A stretch of DNA of 64,000 bases from Musa acuminata AAA Group (lineage: Eukaryota > Streptophyta > Magnoliopsida > Zingiberales > Musaceae), in NCBI RefSeq assembly GCF_036884655.1, contig NC_088345.1, positions 22,787,001 through 22,851,000 of the forward strand, given 5' to 3'. Position 1 is the first letter of the stretch; each line of letters begins with the position of its first letter. Under the pieces are notes generated by a model that saw only the letters and a program-made list of their open reading frames with translations, was not told the origin of the DNA and did no database searches. The translations under genes were made by a program, and so were the position numbers. Of this stretch, positions 43,262 through 51,874 are shown one piece after another.

Positions 43262-43496
43262 TGACTATTGGATTTTCGAATAAGGATAACTAAATTGCAG
43301 CGGCAGTAAGGTAGGAAACTAGAACCTGTTGCAATTCACGGGGAGATCAAAAGATAATCCGCGGTGGTGGAGATGACGGCGGAATTTGACGATGATCTTT
43401 TAAGCAATTGTGGGAATTACTTTGGGCGGTTGTGGAGGGTTGATGGATGGCTATGGAAGGGCAGCGAGATGCCAAGAATACTGCTCTGATACTAGG
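43262..43496 (-). other. Inverted gypsy leader fragment
   Basis: It is the reverse complement of the gypsy primer site and first 200 bp of leader (compare 27417-27650). CGAATAAGGATAACTAAATTGCAGC matches in reverse, and GCTCTGATACTAG at 43482-43494 is the reversed primer site. It is cut at 43262. It belongs to the LTR that follows at 43497. Confidence 0.75.
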
Positions 43497-43689
43497 TGTT
43501 AGAACCCTTACAGATTCTAAACTTGGTGTTGATCTCTTTAGGGGATCGGCCTCCTTGGAACTCTATAGGGGTTCCTCCCTCCAAGTTGCTACTCAAAGGC
43601 TGCAAAAAAGAATCATCTATTGCTTATGAAAAGAGGAGGAATACATGGCTATTTATAGGGCTTCTAAACCCTAAATCCTAATAGGACTC

Positions 43690-44175
43690 TATTAGGAACC
43701 TTTTTATGAGCTTTTAAATAATGTTTATTGAGTTTGTTTAGCCCAATTGTTTATTGAGTCGATTTAGTTCAGTTAGAATCAAGTAGAGGTTTATTTAATA
43801 TTTATTTATTATTAGAGTTCAAGTCCTGATTGACTCTAGGTGGAACTCTATAAATAGGGATATAACTACTTTTGAGTAATCTATTAAAAATACTATTATG
43901 TCTTTGGACAAACCCTAGGAGGCTGATCCCCTCGAAGCGATCAAGGAGGGCCGATCCCCTCGAAGCGATCAAGGAGGCCGATCCCCTCGAAGTGATCATT
44001 ATCATCCCCATTTCTTCCCTTTCTTCGACGATAAGACTTTAGGGTCTTACCATTTGAGGCCGATCCCCTCGAAGCGATCATTATCATCCACATTTCTCCC
44101 CTTTCTTCCACGATAAGACTTTAGGGTCTTATCATTTGGTATCAGAGCCTACGATAAGACTTTAGGGTCTTATCA
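43690..44175 (+). repeat. Element C 5' LTR
   Basis: It has a TATAAATA box at 43849-43856. Repeated AGGCCGATCCCCTCGAAGCGATCA units lie in 43921-44075. Three copies of a hairpin with arms GATAAGAC/GTCTTATC lie near 44030, 44113 and 44153. A TTTGGTATCAGAGCC phrase, identical to a primer site, lies inside the LTR at about 44135. After the true end the primer position reads TTTGGTATGAAAGC. Confidence 0.8.
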
Positions 44176-45790
44176 TTTGGTATGAAAGCAGCGATCCTTG
44201 ACGTTCTCGTTGCAACGAAGCTTTCAAAAAGAAAAAAAAAGAAACGAAAGAAAAAAGAAAAGAAAAACACGAGAGGAAGAAGAAGCCGCAGCCACCTCTG
44301 CGTCCCCTGCTTCCGGCCAGCCCACCCGCCGCTATTGCTCTCCGGCCAGCACCCACCATCGCCCCGCTTCCCGGCCGGCGACCATTGCCGCCGCTGTTCC
44401 CCGGCCAGGAGACGACGTTACCAGCGTCCATCCCAGCCCTACTGCCGCTGCCTGCCTCCCCTTGCATCGCAGCGTAGCCGCTCGACCTCTCCTCCTCGGC
44501 GATCGTTGGTGACGCTGCTCCCATCCGCGCCACCACCGCTGCCTCTCCACCGTCGCCCGCCTCCCCTTGGGTCGCAGCCATAGTCACCGATTGTCGCCCT
44601 CCTCGCGGTGACCGAAACAGGGCAACTCACGTATTGCCCTTGTTCCCAACCGCGTCACCACCACTTTTCCCAGCCGCATCACCGCCGCTCGATCATCCGG
44701 CCAGCGACCTCTTCTCCTTGCGTCCCCATCTTGCTCGAGCGAGAAGGACCGCCGGCACCGCAGCCGTAGCCGCTAGTTGCCGCAGCCTCTCCTTGCAGCG
44801 GTTGCAAAAACATAGCTTCCTCTGTTGCCGTAGCCCCTCGTCGATCGCAGCCACGCCTCGAGCGCTGTTGCCTTCCAACCGACCCACCACCATTGCCAGC
44901 CACCGTGCGGCGATCGTTGCTCGCCTCCCAGCCGCCGCTCCCCCTGGCTCGGGCGAGAACGACCGCCACCGCTCCCCCTTGCTCTGCCCCCATGTGACCG
45001 AGAAACAGGGCAATCCTCTTGCTGTTGCGAACACCGGTTGCCACCACCGTCGCCACTGCTGCCCAGCCAGCGACGACGCCGCTCGCCGCCCAGCCTGCCA
45101 CGACTACTGCTGCCAGCCACCGCAAGCCTTCGCTTCAACGCCACCTCCCTCTTGTTCTGCCTCCGCTGCTGCAATTGTTGGTTGGCATCACCGTAGCCTC
45201 AACCCGACTGCTCGTCGATTGCTTCCTTGGGTCACAGCAGTCACAACTATCACCTTTCAGCCTCGACGCTCTCATCTCACAGAATGACAAAAACATAGGG
45301 CAGCAACTCTTCCTCCATCGCAGCCACCACAGCGGCGAGTCCTTGCCAGCGCTGCCCCCAACCACATGATCATCGCTACCTCTCAGCCCTTAGCAGCAGT
45401 GATCCCTCCACACAGCGACTGCAACAAGCATCATTACCTCTCACCAGCGCCTCCTTTCGTAGTGTGACAGAAACATAGCAACGGTGCCTTCCATCCACGC
45501 CGTCGCCGCCGTCGCAACGGTGAGCCCTTGGCGATGCTGCCCTAGCCGCACCACCATCGCTGCCTCCAAGCCCTCAACAACAACGATCCCTCTACGTAGC
45601 GACCGCAACTAGCATCGCTACTTCCCATGCGGCGACCGCAGCTACATCCCTACATCCTCGCAGCAACCCTTCATTCTCATAGTGTTGCCACTGACTGCAT
45701 CACAATAGCAGCACCGAATAGGGCAGTGATTGATGCCCTTGACCAACACCAAAAATAGGAGTTGAGATTACATATTTGCAGTCTTACGAA
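44176..45790 (+). other. Element C leader: GC-rich low-complexity insert
   Basis: After a short A/G-rich stretch (44225-44280) comes about 1.45 kb of CCGCCGCT/GCAGCCACC-type sequence, strikingly GC-rich against its surroundings. A loose unit carrying GTGACCGAAACAGGGCAA or a variant occurs near 44607, 44995, 45283 and 45463, so it is an old imperfect tandem repeat. Several frames are open on both strands (for example 44634-45287) but translate to Pro/Ala/Ser/Arg-rich text with no domain. I do not call a gene. Confidence 0.65.
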
Positions 45791-46330
45791 ATGGCCACTG
45801 ATAACTCAGTAAAAGCATAAATGGAAGCATTGAAAATTATAATTGAGAACCGGTTACAAGAAGTACTTAATGATTTCAAAAAGGACTTACTAGGGAGCCT
45901 TAGTAAATTTCAACAAGGTGGGAGCTCAAGTTCTACATTGCACAGATCTGGAAATACTAGAAAAGGGCTCCAAGATTGTGACACAATCTATTCATACATG
46001 AAGAGGGATGGACAGCTCTCAAAAATTTGTCAGACTTCTACAGTGTTAGAATATCAGAGTAGGTTTGAAAGATTATCAAATCAAGCTAGAGATTGGTTGG
46101 AACGACAACTTCTGGATACATTTATTGAAGGTCTTATTCCAGAGATCCGGTGTGAAGTTAAGGCTCGTCAACCTCGCACTATGATAGCTGCGATCTCATT
46201 CGCACATATAAATGAGAAAAAAATCAACAGGAAAAATCATGGAAACAGAAGTGACAATAACCAGATGATTAGTAAGCTACCAGCCCTATCTATTCCCTAC
46301 CAAATCCTTGACACCCGAAGATTAACCTAA
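45791..46330 (+). pseudogene. gag: Element C gag, partial
   Basis: The ATG at 45791 opens MATDNSVKA and stops. A second ATG at 45821 gives 169 residues, with ENRLQEVLNDFKKDLLGSLSKF. A jump into the capsid C-terminal half follows: LEYQSRFERLSNQARDWLERQ, FIEGLIPEIRCEVKARQPR and AAISFAHINEKK. The WF-rich front of the capsid domain is missing. Relatives are the gag of gypsy copies A and B, but the sequence is clearly diverged, so this is a different family. Confidence 0.75.
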
Positions 46331-46917
46331 GAAGAACTTAAGGAAAGATCAGTAAAGAGTTTGTATTATGATGAAAAGTGGAGCATGGAGCACCGATGTA
46401 AACAAGGGCAACTTCTGATGATTGAGCCAATTAGAGAGGAACCAGAAGTAAAAGAGTTGGACTCCGATCATAAAGGTATGAAAACTGATGAAGATATTGA
46501 AGCCATCACACATATAGTTCATGCATTGGATGGCTACACTAACCCACAAACTATGAAAATTGGAGGAACTTTGAAGCATCAACCTGTCACTATTTTGATT
46601 GATACAGATATCGCTAATAATTTTATGGATAGGAAAGTTATAGCCCAATTAGCCCACCACATTGAAGGTTGTGATATATTCGAAGCTGATGGACGAATTT
46701 TAACTTATGATAGCAAAGGCCAGGAATTTCTTGCAATGATTACTACACTAAAAGATCGACCTATTGCTTACACTATCAAAAAGTGGAGACCATACTTACT
46801 TGATCAACAGGTTGTGATGTGTTGCAGATAGTCTATGGCTAAAGTTCTGAAAGAGAAGCTCCCCTAGATTGATGCTGCTCAGCCTTGAGGACAAGGTTGA
46901 TTTGAAGAGGGAGGAAC
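46331..46917 (+). pseudogene. Element C knuckle, protease and RNase H scraps
   Basis: The 46361-46831 frame begins after a LYYDEKWSMEHRCKQG knuckle that has lost a Cys. The retropepsin region reads MKIGGTLKHQPVTILIDTDIANNFMD, with DTD where DTG is usual. After GQEFLAMITTLKDRPIAYT it jumps to KKWRPYLLDQQ, which belongs to RNase H. RT, integrase and most of RNase H were therefore deleted. The tail GAGGACAAGGTTGATTTGAAGAGGGAGGAAC is the pre-LTR purine region. Confidence 0.75.
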
Positions 46918-47378
46918 TGTTACGAGCCTTTTTATGAGCTTTTAAATAATGTTTATTGAGTTTGTTTAGTCCAGTTGTTTATTGAGTCAATTTGGTTTAG
47001 TTAGAGTCAAGTAGAGGTTTATTTAATATTTATTTATTATTAGAATTCAAGTCCTGATTGACTCTGGGTGGAACTCTATAAATAGGGATGTAACTACTTT
47101 TTTTCAGTAATCTATGAAAAATATTATTATGTCTTTGGACAAACCCTAGGAGGCCGATCCTCTCGAAGCGATCAAGGAGGCCGATCCCCTTGAAGTGATC
47201 ATTATCATCCCCATTTCTTCCCTTTCTTCGACGATAAGACTTTAGGGTCTTACCATTTGAGGCCGATCCCCTCGAAGCGATCATTATCAACCCCATTTCT
47301 CCCCTTTCTTCCACGATAAGACTTTAGAGTCTTATCATTTGGTATCAGAGCCTACGATAAGACTTTAGGGTCTTATCA
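46918..47378 (+). repeat. Element C 3' LTR
   Basis: It begins TGTTACGAGCC and ends GTCTTATCA. It matches the 5' LTR, including the internal TTTGGTATCAGAGCC phrase followed by a further GATAAGAC hairpin, which proves that this phrase belongs to the LTR. The TATAAATA box is at 47077-47084. Confidence 0.85.
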
Positions 47379-47584
47379 GACTCCTACTCAAGACTCTTAC
47401 TTCTAACCAACTCCTAATATGACTCCTAATCAAGACTCATATTCCTTTACAACTCCTAATTCTTCTCTAAGAAACAACCTTATAACCCTAGCCGGCCTCT
47501 TCGCCTCTTTAATAGGGGTTAGCTTAGGTAGGTTTTACATGAATGTATCTCTCAATTAGGACTCTCCTAGCTAGAGTCCTAACA

Positions 47585-47864
47585 GTAGGTCAACGAAACT
47601 CATCATGGACCGCACCATGTCTAACAGTGTACGATTCCTCCTTTCAGATACAATATTGAGTTCAGGTGTATAAGGAGGTGCCTATTAGGATAGAATCCCA
47701 TGATCCTTGAGGAATTAGGTGAACTCTGTACTCAAGTACTCACCTCCTCATTTTGAACGAAGAGTCTTGATACTCTTTCCATTCTGGTTTTCCACTTCAT
47801 TCTTATACTCTCGGAATTTCTCAAAGGCCTTGAACTTGTACTTCATTATGTACATATGTCCATG
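47585..47864 (-). pseudogene. Copia integrase fragment of another lineage
   Basis: Read on the minus strand it gives MKYKFKAFEKFREYKNEVENQNGKSIKTLRS, GGEYLSTEF, LKDHGILS and ERRNRTLLDMVRSMMSF, a copia integrase core with the GGEY and ERRNRT landmarks. Its wording is unlike E1's integrase (NGVVERKNR), so it comes from a different copia lineage. It has internal stops and no LTR, and is bounded by gypsy LTRs on both sides. Confidence 0.8.
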
Positions 47865-48246
47865 TGTTAGGACTCTAGCTAGAAGAGTCCTAATTGAGAG
47901 GGACATTCATGTAAAACCTACCTAAGCTGACTCCTATTAAAGAGGTGAAGAGGCCGGCTAGGGTTAGGAGGTTGTTTCTTAGAGAAGAATTAGGAGTTGT
48001 AAAGGAATATGAGTCTTGAGTAGAAGTCCTATTAGGAGTTGGTAAGAAGTAGGAGTGTTGATTAGGAGTTAGGGTTTAGAAGCCCTATAAATAGTCATGT
48101 ATTCCTCTTGTTTTCATAAGCAATAGATGAATCTTTTCTGCAGCCTTTGAGCAGCAACTTGGAGGGAGGAACCCCTATAGAGTTCCAAGGAGGCCGATCC
48201 CCTAAAGAGATCAACCCCAAATTTGGAATCTACAAGAGTTCTATCA
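47865..48246 (+). repeat. Forward gypsy LTR (G3)
   Basis: It is a single-tip version, from TGTTAGGACTCTAGCTAG to GAGTTCTATCA (mutated CTAACA), 382 bp. It carries CCTATAAATAG near 48083. TCTGGTATCAGAAC follows as a decayed primer site. It is the shortest clean example of this LTR and shows the basic length without tip duplications. Confidence 0.8.
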
Positions 48247-48712
48247 TCTGGTATCAGAACAGCATTCTTGGCATCTTACTGACCTTCCACAGCCATCTAT
48301 CAACCCACCACAGCCGCCCAATGCAATTTCCACAATTGCTTAAAAGATCGTCGCCAAATTCCGCTGTCATCTCCACCACCGCGGATCATCCTTTGATCTT
48401 CCCGTGAATTGCTACAGGTTCTGGTTTCGTACCTTACTGCTGCTGCAATTTAGTTATCCATATTCGAAAATCTAAAAAAAAAATTTGTTCCTATATTGCT
48501 GCATAAACTTTTTCTCACAAAGTTTTCATCTCTACAACGAAAGACACATTGCAGAATTCTAACCGCATAGCACAATCTGTTTGATCTTACTACTATGTTT
48601 TTTCTATCCAAAATTTTATAAAATTTTTATGACATCTTTGACACTTCATAATATCATATTTTCCTTTATTTTTGTCAAAAAAATTCTTAATATAAACCAT
48701 TGATCTTTTACA
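48247..48712 (+). other. G3 gypsy leader, truncated
   Basis: The noncoding leader is homologous to 27417-27890 (GATCATCCTTTGATCTTCCCGTGAATTG, here with GCTACAGG). It is cut at 48712 by an inverted copia LTR. No gag remains. Confidence 0.7.
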
Positions 48713-49010
48713 TGTTAGGATCAAGAGCACTAAGAGGGGGGGGGGGGGGGGGTGAATTAGTGCAACGGAAAACCTTCTACGATTAAAAAAACTGCGTTCG
48801 TTCGATAAAAGTGATTTCGGTAAGAAAACCTAATTCGTAAATAACTTTAACTTTTGATTAAGCGAGATGCAGCAAAGATATAAATGCAGTTTGGAGTTAT
48901 GGTTCAAATCAGATAGTAGGTGCAAACTGAAATATGATATTCGTACGAAAAAATTGATTTACATCTAAATGCTGATTCGTAAATCACTTGATTAAGCAAG
49001 ATGCAGTTAA
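48713..49010 (-). repeat. R4: inverted copia LTR, first part
   Basis: It starts TGTTAGGATCAAGAGC, a long G-tract and GAATTAGTGCAACGG, and runs to AAGATGCAGTTAA. There E5 is inserted. The LTR resumes at 56551 with GTTAAAGCAAGG. GTTAA on both sides is a perfect 5-bp duplication. Confidence 0.85.
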
Positions 49011-50960
49011 TGTTGAATCTCATATTTTGATGATGAAACTACTTGATATATGTTTATAATTTAATCTGCATTTTGAGTGACGCAGGATGCTTCGATCAGG
49101 ATGAGACAATTAAAGCAGGAAAATCATGATGTGCCGGAGGAACATGTTAGAAGATTGGACGTCGGGCCGGTGGATCGGTCAACGTATTGACAGAAGGCTT
49201 CGGGCCGTGGACTCGGGCATCGGGCCAAGAAGAGGGGGTATTGTGCCAAGGATATCAGAGTTGCGGAGTCAACTAGCTGATTGGGCAATAGGCTGCAGGA
49301 GAGGACGATGCGCCGAAGAATCGGACGAAGCGTCGAGGGACCAATGACATGCCGGACAACTTAGTTAATTGCTTAGGATTAATTGTCTCGATTGAAGTTT
49401 TGTTTTAAGTGTGTAGGATTAACTACAATGGAAGAAAGACATGCAGCAGGAGTTACGCCGGAGTCAAGACAATGATCACGTTGGGAGTTCGAGAGTTCGA
49501 CGGAAGTTCAGACAATCGTCGGAGGTTCTGCGGGAACAAATCCGAGAAGTCCATGAGCTTACCAAAGAAGCTTGTCGGAACTCGCCAAGTGGATCGTCGC
49601 AAGTCCAGGAGTTTGCCGGAAGTCCGCAGGAGCATCACCGAGGGTTCATCGGATGATCGACGGAAGTTCACCGGAAGCTCGCCGGAAGAAGCGATTGACG
49701 CACCGGAGCAAGTTGCAGTAAATGTCTTAGGGAATATCGTAGTTAGCACAATGATTAAGTTGGAAATGGGAGGTGATCCCATTAACTTAATCTTGGGGCA
49801 ATTGGGCCCCTGAAAAACCCAAATTGGGCCGAATGGATCAACCCATTCGGACCTTGATTTCTGTTGGGAGGTGCAACCGCCCCAGCCAGGAGGTGGCACC
49901 GCCTAGGCTAAGTCTCCGAGCGAGACTGGGCAGTGCAACCGCCCCAGCCAAGAGGTGGCACCGCTTGGGCTCAATCTCCGAGCGAGACTGGGCGATGCAA
50001 CCTCCCTTGACAGGAGGTGGCACCGCCTAAGCTCGGTCTTCGAGCTCTGCCAGGAGGTGCAACCACCTCAGTCAGGCGGTGGCACCACCTGAGCTTGGTC
50101 TTCGAGCTCTGGCAGGAGGTGCAACCGCCCTTGACAGGAGGTAGCACCGCCCAGAGGCTTAGTCTTCAAGCTCTGCCAAGCGATGCAACCGCCTTAGTCA
50201 GGAGGTGCAACCGCCTGATCCCGGAATTCCGGGAATTGACAGTTTTGATCTCCAAATTTGAACTGGGTTGGGTACTATAAATACCCCACCCATTCAGCAC
50301 TGAAAGGGCATGAACTTACACTGAAATCCTGATCTTGTTTTATGATTTTTAGAGCTCAAAATTGTTGTAACGGCCAAAAGTTCTTCTCCCTCTTTTCTTC
50401 CAAGTTCTGAGCTGTAAAGAGAGGAGAGAAAATTCTGTAAGGGTTGTCTCCTAAGCTCGTCAAAAGGAGTGAAACTGTTAAAGGGTGGTTGGCCTTCTCC
50501 TATTGAAGGAAGGCCTCTAGTTGATGTCGGTGACCTCGTCGGTGGAGGAAGCCAAAAGTGGAGTAGGTCAAGATTGACCGAACCACTCTAAATCTCGGTT
50601 TGTATTTACTTTGAGAATCTTATCTTAACTGCAAACCTCCCCAAAAGCTTACTGCCTTCTACGCATATACGATCGTGTTTCAAGCTCTGCATTTTCCGAA
50701 TCGGCGTTTAGACGTAAATCATTTTTATCGTACGAACATCATATTTCAGTTTGTGTTTACGTTCTGATTTCTATCATAACTGCAAACTGCCTTTATATCT
50801 TTGCTTTAACTGCATCTTGCTTGGTTACAAGTTAAAGTGATTTATGAATCGGATTTTCTACCGAAATCACTCTTATCGTATGAACGTGATTTTAATCGTC
50901 AAATGTTTTCTACTGCACTAATTCACCCCTTCCCCCCTCTTAGTGCTCTTGATCCTAACA
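49011..50960 (+). repeat. E5 5' LTR
   Basis: It runs from TGTTGAATCTCATATTTTG to GATCCTAACA. It has two recurrent open frames (73 codons at 49126-49347, 134 codons at 49409-49813), the GC array at 49860-50225, a TATAAATACCCC box at 50276 and CACCCCTTCCCCCC before the end. Confidence 0.88.
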
Positions 50961-50974
50961 ATTGGTATCAGAGC
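50961..50974 (+). promoter_or_regulatory. E5 primer binding site
   Basis: ATTGGTATCAGAGC is intact and directly follows CCTAACA. Confidence 0.85.
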
Positions 50975-51010
50975 CCGGTATTTCTCATTTCGGATTTACA
51001 CCCGACAGAA

Positions 51011-51874
51011 ATGACTCTTCATGGCTTTCAAGAGGGCTTTTTAGTTATTCGTCCACCGTTGTTTAACGGATTGGACTACACTTATTGGAAAACTCGAATG
51101 AGAGTTTTCTTGATTTCTATGAATTTGGATTTATGGAATATCGTTGAAAATGATTTTCAACTTCCCTCTAAACCAATGAACGAATGGTCGGATTTGGAGA
51201 AGAAGTATTTTTCTTTAAACGCAAAGGCTATGAATGCCTTATTTTGCGTTTTGGACAAAAATGAGTTCAATCGGATTTCTACGTGCGAAACGACTTTTGA
51301 CATTTGGCGAACACTTGAAATCACGCACGAGGGAACTAGTAGAGTGAAAGACTCGAAAGTTAACATTTTATTGCATGATTTTGAGCTTTTTCGAATGCAA
51401 CCAAGCGAGACTATAGGCGACATGTACACCCGTTTCACGGATGTCGTCAATAGTTTAAGAGCTCTTGGAAAATGTTTTTCGGATTTTGAACTCGTAAACA
51501 AGATTTTGCGTTCTCTTTCTAAGAAGTGGGATTCAAAAGTAATTGCAATACAAGAAGCTAAAAACCTAAACAACTTACCACTTGAAGAACTAATTGGTTC
51601 ATTGATGACATATGAAATGGTGCACAATGCACATGATGAACATGATGAACAAAATCACCTTCTAAAGAACAGGAAGGATTTGGAACTCCGAACAAATGAA
51701 TTCCACTTGAGCGATGACTCAAGTGATGAGGACAATGATGAACTTGAACTTCGAACACTAAATCTTAATAAGTTTATTAAACAAAAATCTAAAATAAACA
51801 ATAAAATTGAACAAAGGAAGAGGCCAAAGAAGAAGAACACAAAGTGGGATGAATCGAGCTCCTCCGAAGACTAG
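51011..51874 (+). CDS. gag: E5 gag, open reading frame without zinc knuckle
   Basis: A copia Gag of 287 residues would form the virus-like particle. The start MTLHGFQEGFLVIRPP matches the starts of E3 and E4; the frame is open further upstream only into the LTR. The domains in order are PLFNGLDYTYWKTRM (about 16-30), the UBN2-type capsid core (LEKKYFSLNAKAMNALFC, KDSKVNILLHDFELF, GDMYTRFTDVVNSL, LVNKILRSLSKKWD) and LEELIGSLMTYEM. A charged tail with NSSD-like DDSSDED and RPKKKNTKWDESSSSED closes it. It stops where relatives have a longer acidic tail, and the CX2CX4HX4C knuckle of E1 is missing. It is the only gag in the window without a stop or frameshift. Confidence 0.8.
   Translation: MTLHGFQEGFLVIRPPLFNGLDYTYWKTRMRVFLISMNLDLWNIVENDFQLPSKPMNEWSDLEKKYFSLNAKAMNALFCVLDKNEFNRISTCETTFDIWRTLEITHEGTSRVKDSKVNILLHDFELFRMQPSETIGDMYTRFTDVVNSLRALGKCFSDFELVNKILRSLSKKWDSKVIAIQEAKNLNNLPLEELIGSLMTYEMVHNAHDEHDEQNHLLKNRKDLELRTNEFHLSDDSSDEDNDELELRTLNLNKFIKQKSKINNKIEQRKRPKKKNTKWDESSSSED

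Larger units (their letters stand above)
43690..47378 (+). mobile_element. Element C: internally deleted gypsy retrotransposon, TSD GACTC
   Basis: Its LTRs are 486 bp (43690-44175) and 461 bp (46918-47378). They start TATTAGGAACC or TGTTACGAGCC and end GTCTTATCA. The interior has a GC-rich leader, gag, a protease scrap and a few RNase H residues, followed at once by the purine tract TTTGAAGAGGGAGGAAC. RT and integrase are absent, so it is non-autonomous. The perfect GACTC duplication shows that it inserted as a unit into the inverted gypsy LTR. Confidence 0.85.
43497..47584 (-). repeat. Inverted gypsy LTR, split by element C
   Basis: The LTR starts TGTTAGAACCC at 43497 and reads in reverse to 43689. 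It resumes at 47379 (GACTCCTACTCAAG) and ends AGAGTCCTAACA at 47584. GACTC borders the insert on both sides (43685-43689 and 47379-47383). Without the insert the LTR is about 400 bp. Confidence 0.85.

Noticed and set aside
44182..45369. GC-rich open frames on both strands
   Set aside because: Several frames and both strands are open at once, the products are Pro/Ala/Arg-rich without a domain, and the block lies in the leader of a retrotransposon.
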